Assembly: GCF_963662255.1 (NCBI RefSeq) | Contig: NW_026912169.1 | Span: 744,001-808,000 of the forward strand | Length of the DNA stretch: 64,000 nucleotides | Origin: Cinclus cinclus | Taxonomy: Eukaryota > Chordata > Aves > Passeriformes > Cinclidae | Direction of reading: 5' to 3' | Shown: in pieces, positions 44,360-57,126 of the stretch | Layout of the letters: each line of letters starts with the position of its first letter | How positions within the stretch are numbered: the stretch's first letter is position 1 | Position numbers and translations under genes: made by a program | The notes under the pieces: model-generated | Database searches by the model: none | What the model was told of the DNA's origin: nothing | The model's input: only the letters and a program-made list of their open reading frames with translations

Positions 44360-47300
44360 TTGGGTCACAATCGTTCCTTGCTTCTCTTAACCTCTGTGGT
44401 GTCACAATGCATCCCATGCCCTTTTAGGCCACATGATGTCACAATGAATTATTTGATTCTTGGCCTCCATGGTGGCATAATAGATCCTTGCTTCTATTGG
44501 TCCCCGTGCTGTAACAATTCCTCCCAGGGCCCTTTTAGGCCCATTGGTGTCACAAGGGATCATTAGATTGTTAGCCTGCATTGGGTCACAATGGTTCCTT
44601 GCTTCTCTTAACCTCTGTGGTGTCACAATGCATCCCATGCCCTTTTAGGCCACTTGATGTCACAATGAATCATTTGATTCTTGGCCTCCATGGTGTCATA
44701 ATGGTTCCTTGTTTCTATTGGGCCCCATGCTGTCACAATTCATCCCTGGCCCTTTTAAGCCCCCTGGTGTCAAATGGGATCCTGGGATTATTAGCCTCCA
44801 TTGGGTCACAATGGATCCTTGCTTCTCTAAACCCCTGTGGTGGCACAATGCATCCCATGCCCTTTTAGGCCACTTGATGTCACAATGAATCATTTGATTC
44901 TTGGCCTCCACGGTGGCATAATAGATCCTTGCTTCTATTGGTCCCCATGCTGTAACAATCCATCCCTGGCCCTTTTTATACCCCCTGGTGCCAAAAGGGA
45001 TCATTAGATTGTTAGCCTGCATTGGGTCACAATGGTTCCTTGCTTCTCTTAACCTCTGTGGTGTCACAATGCATTCCAAGACTTTTAGGCCACTTGGTCT
45101 TACAATGAATCATTTGATTCTTGGCCTTCATGGTGTCATAATGGTTCCTTGCTTCTATAGGTCCCCATGATGTCAGAGTTCATCCGTGGTCCTTTTGCGC
45201 CCCCTGATGTCATAAGGGATTCTTAGATTGTTAGCCTGCATTGGGTCACAATGGTTCCTTGCTTCTCTTAACCCCTGTGCTGTCACAATGCATCCCATGC
45301 CCTTTTAGGCCACTTGATGTCACAATGAATTATTTCATTCTTGGCCTCCATGGTGGCGTAATTGTACCAGGTTTTAATTGGGCCCCATGCTTTCACAATA
45401 TATCCCTGCCCCTTTTAGGCCCATTGGTGTCAAAAGGGATCATTAGATTGTTAGCCTGCATTGGGTCACAATGGTTCCTTGCTTCTCTTAACCCCTGTGC
45501 TGTCACAATGCATCCCATGCCCTTTTAGGCCACTCGATGTCACAATGAATTATTTGATTCTTGGCCTCCATGGTGGCATAATAGATCCTTGCTTCTATTG
45601 GTCCCCGTGCTGTAACAATTCATCCCTGGCCCTTTTAGGCCCATTGGTGTCACAAGGGATCATTAGATTGTTAGCCTGTATTGGGTCACAATGGTTCCTT
45701 GCTTCTCTTAACCCCTGTGGTGTCACAATGCATCCCATGCCCTTTTAGGCCACTTGATGTCACAATGAATCTTTTGATTCTTGGCCCCCATGGTGTCATA
45801 ATGGTGCTTGTTTCTATTGGGCCCCATGCTGTCACAATTCATCCCTGGCCCTTTTACGCCCCCTGGTGTCAAATGGGATCCTGGGATTATTAGCCTCCAT
45901 TGGGTCACAATGGATCCTTGCTTCTCTTAACCCCTGTGCAGTCACAATGCATCCCATGCACTTTTAGGCCACTTGATGTCACAATGAATCATTTGATTCT
46001 TGGCCTCCACGGTGGCATAATAGATCCTTGCTTCTATTGGTCCCCGTGCTGTAACAATCCATCCCTGGCCCTTTTTATACCCCCTGGTGCCAAAAGGGAC
46101 CATTAGATTGTTAGCCTGCATTGGGTCACAATGGTTCCTTGCTTCTCTTAACCTCTGTGGTGTCACAATGCATTCCAAGACTTTTAGGCCACTTGGTCTT
46201 ACAATGAACCATTTGATTCTTGGCCTTCATGGTGTCATAATGGTTCCTTGCTTCTATAGGTCCCCATGCTGTCAGAGTTCATCCGTGGTCCTTTTGCGCC
46301 CCCTGGTGTCAAAAGGGATTCTTAGATTGTTAGCCTGCATTGGGTCACAATGGTTCCTTGCTTCTCTTAACCCCTGTGCTGTCACAATGCATCCCATGCC
46401 CTTTTAGGCCACTTGATGTCACAATGAATCATTTGATTCTTGGCCTCCATGGTGGCGTAATTGTACCAGGTTTTAATTGGGCCCCATGCTTTCACAATAC
46501 ATCCCTGCCCCTTTTAGGCCCATTGGTGTCAAAAGGGATCATTAGATTGTTAGCCTGCATTGGGTCACAATGGTTCCTTGCTTCTCTTAACCCCTGTGCT
46601 GTCACAATGCATCCCATGCCCTTTTAGGCCACTTGATGTCACAATGAATCTTTTGATTCTTGGCCCCCATGGTGTCATAATGGTTCCTTGTTTCTATTGG
46701 ACCCCATGCTGTCACAATTCATCCCTGGCCCTTTTACGCCCCCTGGTGTCAAATGGGATCCTGGGATTATTAGCCTCCATTGAGTCACAATGGATCCTTG
46801 CTTCTCTTAACCCCTGTGGTGGCCCAATGCATCCCATGCCCTTTTAGGCCACTTGATGTCACAATGAATCATTTGATTCTTGGCCTCCACGGTGGCATAA
46901 TAGATCCTTGCTTCTATTGGCCCCCGTGCTGTAACAATCCATCCCTGGCCCTTTTTATACCCCCTGGTGCCACAAGGGATCATTAGATTGTTAGCCTGCA
47001 TTGGGTCACAATCGTTCCTTGCTTCTCTTAACCTCTGTGGTGTCACAATGCATCCCATGCCCTTTTAGGCCACTTGATGTCACAATGAATCATTTGATTC
47101 TTGGTCTCCACGGTGTCATAATGGTTCCTTGTTTCTATTGGGCCCCATGCTGTCACAATTCATCCCTGGCCCTTTTGCGCCCCCTGGTGTCAAATGGGAT
47201 CCTGGGATTATTAGCCTCCATTGGGTCACAATGGATCCTTGTTTCTCTTAACCTCTGTGGTGTCACAATGCATTCCAAGCCCTTTTAGGCCACTTGATGT

Positions 47301-47440
47301 CACAATGAATCATTTGATTCTTGGCCTTCATGGTGTCATAATGTTTCCTTGCTTCTATAGGTCCCCATGCTGTCAGAGTTCATCCGTGGTCCTTTTGCGC
47401 CCCCTGGTGTCAAAAGGGATCGTTAGATTGTTAGCCTGCA
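44360..47440 (+). repeat. Third HOR copy, 14 monomers (3,081 bases)
   Basis: Class and start: P44360 T44581 Q44801 V45022 U45241 W45461 T45681 Q45900 V46121 U46340 T46560 Q46780 T47001 R47221. It lacks the Q-V-Q-V block that opens the two preceding copies, so it shows the 14-mer core of 3,082 bases alone. It is one base shorter because T45681 reads ataatggtgcttgtttc, with a base lost. The other rare markers agree with copies 1 and 2, apart from cattggtgtc in P (others cattgctgtc), aatggttcc opening U46340 (others aatgtttcc) and ttggccttcat in R (others ttgtccttcat). The HOR stops here; the following monomer is a P/T hybrid. Confidence 0.93.
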
Positions 47441-50400
47441 TTGGGTCACAATCGTTCCTTGCTTCTCTTAACCTCTGTGGTGTCACAATGCATCCCATGC
47501 CCTTTTAGGCCACATGATGTCACAATGAATTATTTGATTCTTGGCCTCCATGGTGGCATAATAGATCCTTGTTTCTATTGGGCCCCATGCTATCACAATT
47601 CATCCCTGGCCCTTTTGCGCCCCCTGGTGTCAGAAGGGATTGTTAGATTGTTAGCCTGCATTGGGTCACAATGGTTCCTTGCTTCTCTTAACCTCTGTGG
47701 TGTCACAATGCATCCCATGCCCTTTTAGGCCACTTGATGTCACAATGAATCATTTGATTTTTGGCCTCCATGGTGGCATAATTGTACCAGGTTTTACTTG
47801 GGCCCCATGCTTTCACAATTCATCCCTGCCCCTTTTAGGCCCATTGGTGTCGCAAGGGATCATTAGATTGTTAGCCTGCATTGGGTCACAATGGTTCCTT
47901 GCTTCTCTTAACCCCTGTGCTGTCACAATGCATCCCATGCCCTTTTAGGCCACATGATGTCACAATGAATTATTTGATTCTTGGCCTCCATGGTGGCATA
48001 ATAGAGCCTTGCTTCTATTGGTCCCCGTGCTGTAACAATTCCTCCCAGGGCCCTTTTAGGCCCATTGGTGTCACAAGGGATCATTAGATTGTTAGCCTGC
48101 ATTGGGTCACAATGGTTCCTTGCTTCTCTTAACCTCTGTGGTGTCACAATGCATCCCATGCCCTTTTAGGCCACTTGGTCTTACAATGAACCATTTGATT
48201 CTTGACCTTCATGGTGTCATAATGGTTCCTTGCTTCTATAGGTCCCCATGCTGGCAGAGTTCATCCGTGGTCCTTTTGCGCCCCCTGCTGTCAAAAGGGA
48301 TTCTTAGATTGTTAGCCTGCATTGGGTCACAATGGTTCCTTGCTTCTCTTAACCCCTGTGGTGTCACAATGCATCCCATGCCCTTTTAGGCCACTTGATG
48401 TCACAATGAATCATTTGATTCTTGGCCTCCATGGTGGCGTAATTGTACCAGGTTTTAACTGGGCCCCATGCTTTCACAATACATCCCTGCCCCTTTTAGG
48501 CCCATTGGTGTCAAATGGGATCCTGGGATTATTAGCCTCCATTGGGTCACAATGGATCCTTGCTTCTCTTACCCCCTGTGCTGTCACAATGCATCCCATG
48601 CCCTTTTAGGCCACTTGATGTCACAATGAATTATTTGATTCTTGGCCTCCACGGTGGCATAATAGATCCTTGCTTCTATTGGTCCCCGTGCTGTAACAAT
48701 CCATCCCTGGCCCTTTTTATACCCCCTGGTGCCACAAGGGATCATTAGATTGTTAGGCTGCATTGGGTCACAATGGTTCCTTGCTTCTCTTAACCTCTGT
48801 GGTGTCACAATGCATCCCATGCCCTTTTAGGCCACTTGATGTCACAATGAATCATTTGATTCTTGGCCTCCATGGTGGCATAATGGTTCCTTGCTTCTAT
48901 AGGCCCCATGCTGTCACAATTCATCCCTGGCCCTTTTACGCCCCCTGGTGTCAAATGGGATCCTGGGATTATTAGCCTCCATTGGGTCACAATGGATCCT
49001 TGTTTCTCTTAACCTCTGTGGTGTCACAATGCATTCCAAGCCCTTTTAGGCCACTTGATGTCACAATGAATCATTTGATTCTTGGCCTTCATGGTGTCAT
49101 AATGTTTCCTTGCTTCTATAGGTCCCCATGCTGTCAGAGTTCATCCGTGGTCCTTTTGCGCCCCCTGGTGTCAAAAGGGATTGTTAGATTGTTAGCCTGC
49201 ATTGGGTCACAATGGTTCCTTGCTTCTCTTAACCTCTGTGGTGTCACAATGCATCCCATGCCCTTTTAGGCCACTTGATGTCACAATGAATCATTTGATT
49301 CTTGGCCTCCATGGTGGCATAATTTTACCAGGTTTTACTTGGGCCCCATGCTTTCACAATTCATCCCTGCCCCTTTTAGGCCCATTGGTGTCACAAGGGA
49401 TCATTAGATTGTTAGCCTGCATTGGGTTACAATGGTTCCTTGCTTCTCTTAACCTCTGTGGTGTCACAATGCATCCCATGCCCTTTTAGGCCACTTGATG
49501 TCACAATGAATCATTTGATTCTTGGCCTCCATGGTGTCATAATGGTTCCTTGTTTCTATTGGGCCCCATGCTGTCACAATTCATCCCTGGCCCTTTTACG
49601 CCCCCTGGTGTCAAATGGGATCCTGGGATTATTAGCCTCCATTGGGTCACAATGGATCCTTGCTTCTCTTAACCTCTGTGGTGTCACAATGCATTCCAAG
49701 CCCTTTTAGGCCACTTGATGTCACAATGAATCATTTGATTCTTGGCCTTCATGGTGTCATAATGTTTCCTTGTTTCTATAGGTCCCCATGCTGTCAAAGT
49801 TCATCCGTGGTCCTTTTGCGCCCCCTGGTGTCAAAAGGGATTCTTAGATTGTTAGCCTGCATTGGGTCACAATGGTTCCTTGCTTTTCTTAACCCCTGTG
49901 TTGTCACAATGCATCCCATGCCCTTTTAGGCCACATGATGTCACAATGAATTATTTGATTCTTGGCCTCCATGGTGGCATAATAGATCCTTGCTTCTATT
50001 GGTCCCCGTGCTGTAACAATTCCTCCCAGGGCCCTTTTAGGCCCATTGGTGTCACAAGGGATCATTAGATTGTTAGCCTGCATTGGGTCACAATGGTTCC
50101 TTGCTTCTCTTAACCTCTGTGGTGTCACAATGCATCCCATGCCCTTTTAGGCCACTTGATGTCACAATGAATCATTTGATTCTTGGCCTCCATGGTGTCA
50201 TAATGGTTCCTTGTTTCTATTGGGCCCCATGCTGTCACAATTCATCCCTGGCCCTTTTACGCCCCCTGGTGTCAAATGGGATCCTGGGATTATTAGCCTC
50301 CATTGGGTCACAATGGATCCTTGCTTCTCTTAACCCCTGTGCTGTCACAATGCATCCCATGCCCTTTTAGGCCACTTGATGTCACAATGAATCATTTGAT

Positions 50401-53400
50401 TCTTGGCCTCCATGGTGGCATAATTGTACCAGGTTTTATTTGGGCCCCATGCTTTCACAATTCATCCTTGCCACTTTTAGGCCCATTGGTGTCACAAGGG
50501 ATCATTAGATTGTTAGCCTGCTTTGGGTTACAATGGTTCCTTGATTCTCTTAACCTCTGTGGTGTCACAATGCATCCCATGCCCTTTTAGGCCACTTGAT
50601 GTCACCATGAATCTTTTGATTCTTGGCCTCCATGGTGTCATAATGGTTCCTTGTTTCTATTGGGCCCCATGCTGTCACAATTCATCCCTGGCCCTTTTAC
50701 GCCCCCTGGTGTCAAATGGGATCCTGGGATTATTAGCCTCCATTGGGTCACAATGGTTCCTTGCTTCTCTTAACCCCTGTGGTGTCACAATGCATCCCAT
50801 GCCCTTTTAGGCCACTTGATGTCACAATGAACCATTTGATTCTTGGCCTCCATGGCGGCGTAATTGTACCAGGTTTTAATTGGGCCCCATGCTTTCACAA
50901 TACATCCCTGCCCCTTTTAGGCCCATTGGTGTCGCAAGGGATCATTAGATTGTTAGCCTGCATTGGGTCACAATGGTTCCTTGCTTCTCTTAACCCCTGT
51001 GGTGTCACAATGCATCCCATGCACTTTTAGGCCACTTGATGTCACAATGAATTATTTGATTCTTGGCCTCCATGGTGGCATAATAGATCCTTGCTTCTAT
51101 TGGTCCCCGTGCTGTAACAATTCCTCCCAGGGCCCTTTTAGGCCCATTGGTGTCACAAGGGATCATTAGATTGTTAGCCTGCATTGGGTCTCAATGGTTC
51201 CTTGCTTCTCTTAACCTCTGTGGTGTCACAATGCATCCCATGCCCTTTTAGGCCACTTGATGTCACAATGAATCATTTGATTCTTGGCCTCCATGGTGTC
51301 ATAATGGTTCCTTGTTTCTATTGGGCCCCATGCTGTCACACTTCATCCCTGCCCCTTTTACGCCCCCTGGTGTCAAATGGGATCCTGGGATTATTAGCCT
51401 CCATTGTGTCACAATGGATCCTTGCTTCTCTTAACCTCTGTGGTGTCACAATGCATTCCAAGCCCTTTTAGGCCACATGATGACACAAGGAATTATTTGA
51501 TTCTTGGCATCCATGGTGGCATAATAGATCCTTGCTTCTATTGGTCCCCGTGCTGTAACAATTCCTCCCAGGGCACTTTTAGGCCCATTGGTGTCACAAG
51601 GGATCATTAGATTGTTAGCCTGCCTTGGGTCACAATGGTTCCTTGCTTCTCTTAACCCCTGTGCTGTCACAATGCATCCCATGCCCTTTTAGGCCACTTG
51701 ATGTCACAATGAACCATTTGATTCTTGGCCTCCATGGTGGCGTAATTGTACCAGGTTTTAATTGGGCCCCATGCTTTCACAATACATCCCTGCCCCTTTT
51801 AGGCCCCCTGGTGTCAAAAGGGATTCTTAGATTGTTAGCCTGCATTGGGTCACAATGGTTCCTTGCTTCTCTTAAACTCTGTGGTGTCACAATGCATCCC
51901 ATGCCCTTTTAGGCCACTTGATGTCACAATGAATCATTTGATTCTTGGCCTCCATGGTGTCATAATGGTTCCTTGTTTCTATTGGGCCCCATGCTGTCAC
52001 AATTCATCCCTGGCCCTTTTACGCCCCCGGTGTCAAATGGGATCCTGGGATTATTAGCCTGCATTGGGTCACAATGGTTCCCTGGTTCTCTTAACCCCTG
52101 TGCTGTCACAATGCATCCCATGCCCTTTTAGGCCACTTGATGTCACAATGAATCATTTGATTCTTGGCCTCCATGGTGGCATAATTGTACCAGGTTTTAT
52201 TTGGGCCCCATGCTTTCACAATTCATCCTTGCCCCTTGTAGGCCCATTGGTGTCACAAGGGATCATTAGATTGTTAGCCTGCATTGGGTCACAATGGTTC
52301 CCTGGTTCTCTTAACCCCTGTGCTGTCACAATGCATCCCATGCCCTTTTAGGCCACTTGATGTCACCATGAATCATTTGATTCTTGGCCTCCACGGTGGC
52401 ATAATAGATCCTTGCTTCTATTGGTCCCCGTGCTGTAACAATCCATCCCTGGCCCTATTTGTACCCCCTGGTGCCACAAGGGATCATTAGATTGTTAGGC
52501 TGCATTGGGTCACAATGGTTCCTTGCTTCTCTTAACCTCTGTGGTGTCACAATGCATTCCAAGACTTTTAGGCCACTTGGTCTTACAATGTACCATTTGA
52601 TTCTTGGCCTTCATGGTGTCATAATGGTTCCTTGCTTCTATAGGTCCCCATGCTGTCAGAGTTCAACCGTAGTCCTTTTGCGCCCCCTGGTGTCAAAAGG
52701 GATTGTTAGATTGTTAGCCTGCATTGGGTCACAATGGTTCCTTGCTTCTCTTAACCCCTGTGGTGTCACAATGCATCCCATGCCCTTTAAGGCCACTTGA
52801 TGTCACAATGAACCATTTGATTCTTGGCCTCCATGGCGGCGTAATTGTACCAGGTTTTAATTGGGCCCCATGCTTTCACAATACATCCCTGCCCCTTTTA
52901 GGCCCATTGGTGTCGCAAGGGATCATTAGATTGTAAGCCTGCATTGGGTCACAATGGTTCCTTGCTTCTCTTAACCCCTGTGCTGTCACAATGCATCCCA
53001 TGCACTTTTAGGCCACATGATGTCACAATGACTCATTTGATTCTTGGCCTCCATGGTGGCATAATAGATCCTTGCTTCTATTGGTCCCCGTGCTGTAACA
53101 ATTCCTCCCAGGGCCCTTTTAGGCCCATTGGTGTCACAAGGGATCATTAGATTGTTAGCCTGCATTGGGTCACAATGGTTCCTTGCTTCTCTTAACCTCT
53201 GTGGTGTCACAATGCGTCCCATGCCCTTTTAGGCCACTTGATGTCACAATGAATCATTTGATTCTTGGCCTCCATGGTGTCATAATGGTTCCTTGCTTCT
53301 ATTGGTCCCCGTGCTGTAACAATCCATCCCTGGCCCTATTTGTACACCCTGGTGCCACAAGGGATCATTAGAGTGTTAGCCTGCATTGGGTCACAATGGT

Positions 53401-54485
53401 TCCTTGCTTCTCTTAACCTCTGTGGTATCACAATGCATTCCAAGACTTTTAGGCCACTTGGTCTTACAATGAACCATTTGATTCTTGGCCTTCATGGTGT
53501 CATAATGGTTCCTTGCTTCTATAGGTCCCCATGCTGTCAGAGTTCATCCGTGGTCCTTTTGCGCCCCCTGGTGTCAAAAGGGATTCTTAGATTGTTAGCC
53601 TGCATTGGGTCACAATGGTTCCTTGCTTCTCTTAACCCCTGTGGTGTCACAATGCATCCCATGCCCTTTAAGGCCACTTGATGTCACAATGAATCATTTG
53701 ATTCTTGGCCTCCATGGTGGCGTAATTGTACCAGGTTTTACTTGGGCCCCATGCTTTCACAATACATCCCTGCCCCTTTTAGGCCCATTGGTGTCGCAAG
53801 GGATCATTAGATTGTTAGCCTGCATTGGGTCACAATGGTTCCTTGCTTCTCTTAACCCCTGTGCTGTCACAATGCATCCCATGCCCTTTTAGGCCACTTG
53901 ATGTCACAATGAATCTTTTGATTCTTGGCCCCCATGGTGTCATAATGGTTCCTTGTTTCTATTGGACCCTATGCTGTCACAATACATCCCTGCCCCTTTT
54001 AGGCCCATTGGAGTCAAAAGGGATCATTAGATTGTTATCCTCCATTGGGTCACAATGGTTCCTTGCTACTCTTAACCCCTGTGGTGGCACAATGCATCCC
54101 ATGCCCTTTTAGGCCACTTGATGTCACAATGAATCATTTGATTCTTGGCCACCATGGTGGCATAATAGATCCTTGCTTCTATTGGTCCCCGTGCTGTAAC
54201 AATCCATCCCTGGCCCTTTTTATACCCCCTGGTGCCACAAGGGATCATTAGATGGTTAGCCTGCATTGGGTCACAATGGTTCCTTGCTTCTCTTAACCTC
54301 TGTGGTGTCGAAATGCATTCCAAGCCCTTTTAGGCCACTTGATGTCACAATGAATCATTTGATTCTTGGCCTTCATGGTGTCATAATGGTTCCTTGCTTC
54401 CATAGGTCCCCATGCTGTCAGAGTCCATCCGTGGTCCTTTTGCGCCCCCTGGTGTCAAAAGGGATTCTTAGATTGTTAGCCTGCA
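47441..54485 (+). repeat. Region 5: mosaic transition zone
   Basis: Class and start: P/T47441 S47661 P47881 V48102 U48322 Q48542 R/T48763 R48982 S49202 T49422 R49642 P49862 T50083 S50303 T50523 U50743 P50963 T51184 P51404 U51625 T51845 S52064 Q52284 V52505 U52724 P52944 T/Q53165 V53386 S/U53605 T/U53825 Q54045 V54266. No long tandem HOR is visible. Hybrids are frequent, with junctions mostly in D or E. Small local repeats exist: ttccctggttctc opens both Q52284 and S52064, catggcggcgtaatt occurs in U50743 and U52724, and tgccctttaaggcc occurs in U52724 and S/U53605. The left-domain classes P and Q remain, but substitutions private to one copy are commoner than in 31.8-47.4 kb. Confidence 0.85.
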
Positions 54486-54705
54486 TTGGGTCACAATGGT
54501 TCCTTGCTTCTCTTAACCCCTGTGGTGTCACAATGCATCCCATGCCCTTTTAGGCCACTTGGTGTTACAATGAATCATTTGAGTCTTGGCCTCTATTGTG
54601 TCATAATATTTCCATGTTTTTATTGTGCCCCATGCTTTCACAATTCATCCCTGGCCCTATTACAACCCCTGGTATCACAATGGATCATTATGTTGTTAGC
54701 CTGCA
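54486..54705 (+). repeat. Monomer class Y (exemplar; 9 copies, right domain only)
   Basis: D reads atatttccatgttttta followed by ttgtgcccc, and E opens ttcacaattcatccctgg with ctattacaacccc. F is usually gtcacaatgg or gtcacaaggg. In several copies C reads ggtgttacaatgaatc and the next stretch ttgagtcttggcctctattg. Length is 220. Starts are 54486, 55146, 56027, 56687, 59547, 60427, 60867, 61968 and 62408. No copy is seen left of 54486, so Y is the clearest marker of the domain change. Confidence 0.86.
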
Positions 54706-56466
54706 TTGGGTCACAATGGTTCCTTGCTTCTCTTAACCTCTGTGGTGTCACAATGCATTCCAAGACCTTTTAGGCCACTTGGTCTTACAATGAACCATTT
54801 GATTCTTCGCCTTCATGGTGTCATAATGTTTGCTTGCTTCTATAGGTCCCCATGCTGTCAGAGTTCATCCGTGGTCCTTTTGCGCCCCCTGGTGTCAAAA
54901 GGGATTCTTAGATTGTTAGCCTGCCTTGGGTCACAATGGTTCCTTGCTTCTCTTAACCCCTGTGGTGTCACAATGCATCCCATGCCCTTTTAGGCCACTT
55001 GATGTCACAATGAATCATTTCATTTTTGGCCTCCATGGTGGCATAATTGTACCAGGTTTTAATTGGGCCCCATGCTTTCACAATACATCCTTGGCCCTTT
55101 TAGGCCCATTGGTGTCACAAGGGGCCATTAGATTGTTAGCCTCCATTGGGTAACAGTGGATCCTTGCTTCTCTTAACCCCTGTGGTGTCACAATGCATCC
55201 CAGGCCCTTTTAGGCCACTTGATGTCACAATGAATCATTTGATTCTTGGCCTCTATTGTGTCATAATATTTCCATAATTTTATTGTGCCCCATGCTTTCA
55301 CAGTTCATCCCTGGCCCTATCACAACTCTTGGTGACACAATGGATCATTAGATTGTTAGCCTGCATTGGGTAACAATGGTTCCTTGCTTCTCTTAACCTC
55401 TGTGGTGTCACAATGCATCCCATGCCCTTTTAGGCCAATTGATGTCACAATGAATCGTTTGATTCTTGGCCTCCATGGTGTCATAATGGTTCCTTGTTTC
55501 TATTGGGCCCCATGCTGTCACAATTCATCCCTGGCCCTTTAACGCCCCCTGGTGTCAAATGGGATCCTGGGATTATTAGCCTGCATTGGGTCACAATGGT
55601 TCCTTGCTTCTCTTAACCTCTGTGGTGTCACAATGCATTCCAAGACCTTTCAGGCCACTTGGTCTTACAATGAACCATTTGATTCTTGGCCTCCATGGTG
55701 TCATAATGGTTCCTTGCTTCTATAGGTTCCCCATGCCTTCACAATTCATCCCTCGTCCTTTTGCAACCCCTGGTGTCAAAAGGGATTCTTAGATTGTTAG
55801 TCTGCATTGGGTCACAATGGTTCCTTGCTTCTCTTAACATCTGTGGTGTCACAATGCATTCCATGCCCTTTTAGGCCACTTGATGTCACAATGAATCATT
55901 TGATTCTTGGCCTCCATGTTGGCATAATAGATCCTTGCTTCTATTCGTCCCCGTGCTGTAACAGTCCATCCCTGGCCATTTTAGGCCCCCTGGTGTCACA
56001 AGGGATCATTAGATTGTTAGCCTGCATTGGGTCACAATGGTTCCTTGCTTCTCTTAGCCCCTATGGTGTCACAATGCATCCCATGCCCTTTTAGGCTACT
56101 TGGTGTTACAATGAATCATTTGAGTCTTGGCCTCTATTGTGTCATAATATTTCCATGTTTTTATTGTGCCCCATGCTTTCACAATTCATCCCTGGCCCTT
56201 TTAGGCCCATTGGTGTCACAAGGGACCATTATATTGTTAGCCTCCATGGGGTAACAATGGTTCCTTGCTTCTCTTAACCTCTGTGGTGTCACAATGCATT
56301 CCATGCCATTTTAGGCCACTTGATGTCACAATGAATCATTTGATTCTTGGCCTCCATGGTGTCATAATGGTTCCTTGTTTCTATAGGGCCCCATGCTGTC
56401 ACAATTCATCCGTGGCCCTTTTACGCCCCCTGGTGTCAAATGGGATCCTGGGATTATTAGCCTGCA

Positions 56467-56686
56467 TTGGGTCAAAATGGTTCCTTGCTTCTCTTAACCC
56501 CTGTGGTGTCACAATGCATCCCATGCCCTTTTAGGCCACTTGATGTCACAATGAATCATTTGATTCTTGGCCTCCATGGTGGCATAATAGATCCTTGTTT
56601 CTATTGGTCCCCGTGCTGTAACAATTCATCCCTGGCCATTTTAGGCCCCCTGGTGTCACAATGGATCATTAGATTGTTAGCCTGCA
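56467..56686 (+). repeat. Monomer class Z (exemplar; 7 copies, right domain only)
   Basis: Z resembles Q in D, but E reads ggccattttaggccc and is 37 bases, so the monomer is 220. F is gtcacaagggatcatt or gtcacaatggatc. Starts are 55807, 56467, 58447, 58887, 60207, 61307 and 63068. It takes the place that Q holds in the left domain. Z could be the older form, with Q's extra base and tttttata run arising later, or the reverse. Confidence 0.83.
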
Positions 56687-57126
56687 TTGGGTCACAATGG
56701 ATCCTTGCGTCTCTTAACCCCTGTGGTGTCACAATGCATCCCATGCCCTTTTAGGCCACTTGATGTCACAATGAATCATTTGATTCTTGGCCTCTATGGT
56801 GTCATAATATTTCCATGTTTTTATTGTGCCCCATGCTTTCACAATTCATCCCTGGCCCTATTACACCCCCTGGTGTCACAATGGATCATTAGATTGTAAG
56901 CCTGCATTGGGTCACAATGGTTCCTTGCTTCTCTTAACCTCTGTGGTGTCACAATGCATTCCAAGCCCTTTTAGGCCACTTGGTCTTACAATGAACCATT
57001 TGATTCTTGGCCCTCATGGTTTCATAATGGTTCCTTGCTTCGATAGGTCCCCATGTTGTCAGAGTTCATCCGTGGTCCTTTTGCGCCCCCTGGTGTCAAA
57101 AGGGATTCTAAGATTGTTAGCCTGCA

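Noticed and set aside
44696..45079. Longest reverse-strand frame, 127 codons (also at 41614-41997)
   Set aside because: Two copies exist because the HOR is duplicated. The frame crosses monomer borders, has no recognisable domain, and its neighbours of the same class lack it owing to single-base changes.
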